The notes beneath the pieces are model-generated. The model was not told where the DNA came from and ran no database searches. It saw only the letters and a list, made by a program, of their open reading frames with translations. A stretch of DNA of 64,000 bases from Cellvibrionaceae bacterium (GTDB lineage Bacteria; Pseudomonadota; Gammaproteobacteria; Pseudomonadales; Cellvibrionaceae), in NCBI GenBank assembly GCA_028281575.1, contig JANQJP010000002.1, positions 1 through 64,000 on the forward strand, given 5' to 3'. A program made the position numbers and the translations under genes. This document shows positions 61,905-64,000 of the stretch, in pieces. Numbering within the stretch: the first letter of the stretch is position 1; the number at the start of each line of letters is the position of its first letter.

Positions 61905-64000
61905 ATGCTAGATGAAACTGATGCTCTTGAAACTCAAGAGTGGGTCGAAGCGCTTGAATCGGTCATACGCCACAACGGTCAGGATAGAGCAGCGTTTCTG
62001 TTGTCTCAGCTAGCGAATACGGCAACCAAGGCGGGTGTTCGCCTGCCTTCTGCCATCACTACCCCTTATTCGAATACCATTCCGGTGAAAGATGAAGCTC
62101 ACCTTCCCGGTGACCAGCATCTTGAACGCAAAATTCGCGCACTCATCCGCTGGAATGCGATCGCCATGGTGGTGAGAGCAAATGATAATGACGAAGGTCT
62201 TGGCGGACATATCTCCTCGTTTTCATCTTCTGCGACGCTTTATGAGGTAGGCTTTAATCACTTCTTTAAAGGAGATCGTGGCGACGCATCCGGCGATCTT
62301 ATTTACTTTCAAGGTCATATTTCTCCAGGTATTTATTCACGCTCTTACCTGGAGGGCCGTATTACCGAAGGCCAAATGGACAATTTTCGGCGCGAAGTGG
62401 GCGGTGGAGGCCTGTCGTCTTATCCTCACCCCTGGCTAATGCCGGATTACTGGCAATTCCCTACAGTGTCGATGGGTTTGGGTCCGATAACGTCCATTTA
62501 TCAAGCACACATTATGAAATATATGAACGCCCGCGATTTGGCTAAGCGCGGTGATCGAAAGGTCTGGGCGTTTTTGGGTGACGGTGAGTGCGATGAGCCA
62601 GAATCTTTGGGAGCGATTTCACTTGCTGGTCGCGAGCGCCTGGACAACCTTATTTTTGTCATTAACTGCAATTTGCAGCGACTTGACGGTCCTGTTCGAG
62701 GCAATGGCAAAATCATTCAAGAGCTCGAGGGTGTATTCCGCGGTGCTGGTTGGAACGTCATTAAAGTTATCTGGGGCAGTGGTTGGGACAAATTGCTCGA
62801 GAAGGATACTACCGGTCTGTTGCAAAAGCGCATGGACGAAGTGTGCGATGGTGAATTGCAAAACTATAAAGCCAATGGTGGCGCCTATACCCGCGAACAT
62901 TTCTTTGGCAAATATCCGCCTTTGCTCGAGCTTGTCAAAGATATGACCGACGATGAAATTTTTGCGCTGCAACGCGGTGGTCACGATTCTCAGAAAGTGT
63001 TTGCTGCATACAACGCTGCGGTCAACCACAAAGGACAGCCGACGGTGATTCTTGCCCAAACGGTCAAAGGTTACGGTCTCGGTGCGGGCGGCGAATCGGC
63101 AAATATCGCCCACAACGTTAAAAAACTGGGTGTGGAAGATTTAAAAGCGTTCCGGGATCGGTTTGAAATTCCTGTTTCAGATGAAGAAATCAAGAATGTA
63201 CCGTATTTCCGGCCATCTCCAGACGCTCCAGAAATGAAGTATCTGCAGGAGCGTCGCGCTGCTTTGGGAGGCTATTTGCCAGCGCGTGAACCAGATTTCG
63301 AAGGTATGGATGTGCCTTCGCTCGACGCGTTCAAGGCCCTGTTGAAATCTTCGGGAGAGCGTGAAATTTCTACCACGATGTCCTTTGTTCGCTACATTTC
63401 GACCTTGGCGAAGGATAAAAAAGTCGGCAAGCAGATTGTTCCAATTGTGCCGGACGAAGCGCGCACTTTTGGTATGGAAGGTATGTTTCGCCAGCTTGGC
63501 ATTTATAGTTCGGCGGGCCAAAAATATACGCCGCATGATCACGACCAAATCATGTATTACAAGGAGGACAAAAAGGGTCAGATATTGGAAGAAGGCATTA
63601 ACGAAGCGGGTGCAATGTCGGCTTGGATCGCAACCGCCACTGCCTATAGCACCTATCGTGTGCCAATGATTCCTTTCTATATCTACTACTCCATGTTTGG
63701 TTTTCAACGCATTGGTGATTTAGCCTGGCTGGCCGGCGATTCCCAGGCGCGCGGGTTCTTAATCGGCGCTACTTCCGGCAGGACCACGTTGAATGGGGAA
63801 GGGCTGCAACATCAGGATGGTCATAGCCATTTGCTGGCAAATACCATTCCCAATTGCCGATCCTACGACCCCACCTATGGATTTGAGCTTGCAGTGATTA
63901 TTACCGACGGGCTTAAACGTATGTATCACGATAAGGAAAACGTGTTTTACTACGTTACGACGATGAATGAAAACTACGTTCATCCGGAGATGCCTGTTGG
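61905..64000 (+). CDS. aceE: Pyruvate dehydrogenase E1 component AceE (partial, runs off the window)
   Basis: Thiamine-diphosphate-dependent homodimeric E1 that decarboxylates pyruvate and acetylates the E2 lipoyl domain. About 698 codons of the usual ~885 are visible, without a stop, because the window ends. ATG 61905 follows TAGGAGG. The start MLDETDALETQEWVEALESV, the FQGHISPGIYSRSYLEGR stretch near 140, the ThDP motif GDGECDEP...NCNLQRLDGPVRGN (about 225-270) and GEGLQHQDGHSHLL near 630 are diagnostic of the AceE type. aceF should follow beyond 64000. Confidence 0.97.
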   Translation, partial: MLDETDALETQEWVEALESVIRHNGQDRAAFLLSQLANTATKAGVRLPSAITTPYSNTIPVKDEAHLPGDQHLERKIRALIRWNAIAMVVRANDNDEGLGGHISSFSSSATLYEVGFNHFFKGDRGDASGDLIYFQGHISPGIYSRSYLEGRITEGQMDNFRREVGGGGLSSYPHPWLMPDYWQFPTVSMGLGPITSIYQAHIMKYMNARDLAKRGDRKVWAFLGDGECDEPESLGAISLAGRERLDNLIFVINCNLQRLDGPVRGNGKIIQELEGVFRGAGWNVIKVIWGSGWDKLLEKDTTGLLQKRMDEVCDGELQNYKANGGAYTREHFFGKYPPLLELVKDMTDDEIFALQRGGHDSQKVFAAYNAAVNHKGQPTVILAQTVKGYGLGAGGESANIAHNVKKLGVEDLKAFRDRFEIPVSDEEIKNVPYFRPSPDAPEMKYLQERRAALGGYLPAREPDFEGMDVPSLDAFKALLKSSGEREISTTMSFVRYISTLAKDKKVGKQIVPIVPDEARTFGMEGMFRQLGIYSSAGQKYTPHDHDQIMYYKEDKKGQILEEGINEAGAMSAWIATATAYSTYRVPMIPFYIYYSMFGFQRIGDLAWLAGDSQARGFLIGATSGRTTLNGEGLQHQDGHSHLLANTIPNCRSYDPTYGFELAVIITDGLKRMYHDKENVFYYVTTMNENYVHPEMPV

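Noticed and set aside
1-64000. CRISPR array, tRNA/rRNA genes, prophage or complete insertion sequence
   Set aside because: No regularly spaced direct repeats, no cloverleaf or rRNA sequence recognised, and no transposase, integrase or phage structural gene seen.

Overview
The window is chromosomal DNA from a gammaproteobacterium. Gene order (nadB | rpoE-rseABC-lepA-lepB-DUF4845-rnc-era-recO; cysM-relA-mazG; map-glnD; rpsB-tsf-pyrH-frr-uppS-cdsA-rseP-bamA-skp-lpxD-fabZ-lpxA-lpxB-rnhB) is closest to the Pseudomonas/Cellvibrio layout. The 344-residue DapD, AT-balanced codon use and short inverted-repeat elements suggest a Cellvibrionales-type marine or polysaccharide-degrading bacterium. The genus is inference. 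No rRNA, tRNA, CRISPR, prophage or intact insertion sequence was seen.

Layout. 1-275: inverted-repeat element with a tandem 48-bp duplication. 276-11001: nadB, then divergently the sigma-E operon and lepA-lepB-DUF4845-rnc-era-recO. 11013-13817: a BarA/GacS-type hybrid sensor whose kinase core looks inactive. 14007-18354: cysM, relA, mazG and a small ribbon-helix-helix-like gene. 18824-22825: a tightly packed leftward operon yffB-dapD-dapE-moaC-moaD-moaE-orf. 22934-28305: a membrane GGDEF/EAL protein, then an ECF sigma factor, a membrane anti-sigma candidate and a secreted DUF4097-type protein. 28343-33736: nth, dapC, glnD, map (leftward). 33928-38030: a large subtilisin-like lipoprotein and a MITE-like repeat lying between map and the rpsB side. 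38153-52800: lpxL, then the translation / isoprenoid / outer-membrane / lipid A supercluster. 52972-61494: PilZ protein, small membrane protein, YciH, a potassium-channel-like protein with a zinc ribbon, LpxH-like phosphoesterase, a second GGDEF/EAL protein, BepA-like protease and a PerM-like permease. 61905-64000: start of aceE, cut by the window end.

Much of the window concerns envelope building and surveillance. RpoE-RseA-RseB-RseC with RseP forms the sigma-E loop; BamA, Skp and BepA handle outer-membrane proteins; LpxA/B/D, LpxL and an LpxH-like enzyme make lipid A; UppS and CdsA supply undecaprenyl and phospholipid precursors. DapC/D/E cover three steps of diaminopimelate synthesis. RelA, GlnD, the BarA-like sensor, two GGDEF/EAL proteins and a PilZ protein are signalling components.

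Most notable: (1) the BarA-like sensor lacks the phospho-accepting histidine and the G1 ATP-binding box but keeps its receiver and Hpt residues; (2) dxr is absent from its usual place between cdsA and rseP; mucD, pdxJ, rlmD and dnaE are also absent from their usual neighbourhoods; (3) an ECF sigma / anti-sigma / DUF4097-DUF3313-like module; (4) a BamA with an enlarged loop carrying a calcium-loop-like motif and cysteine pairs; (5) an Nth glycosylase with atypical cysteine spacing; (6) three different MITE-like inverted-repeat elements.
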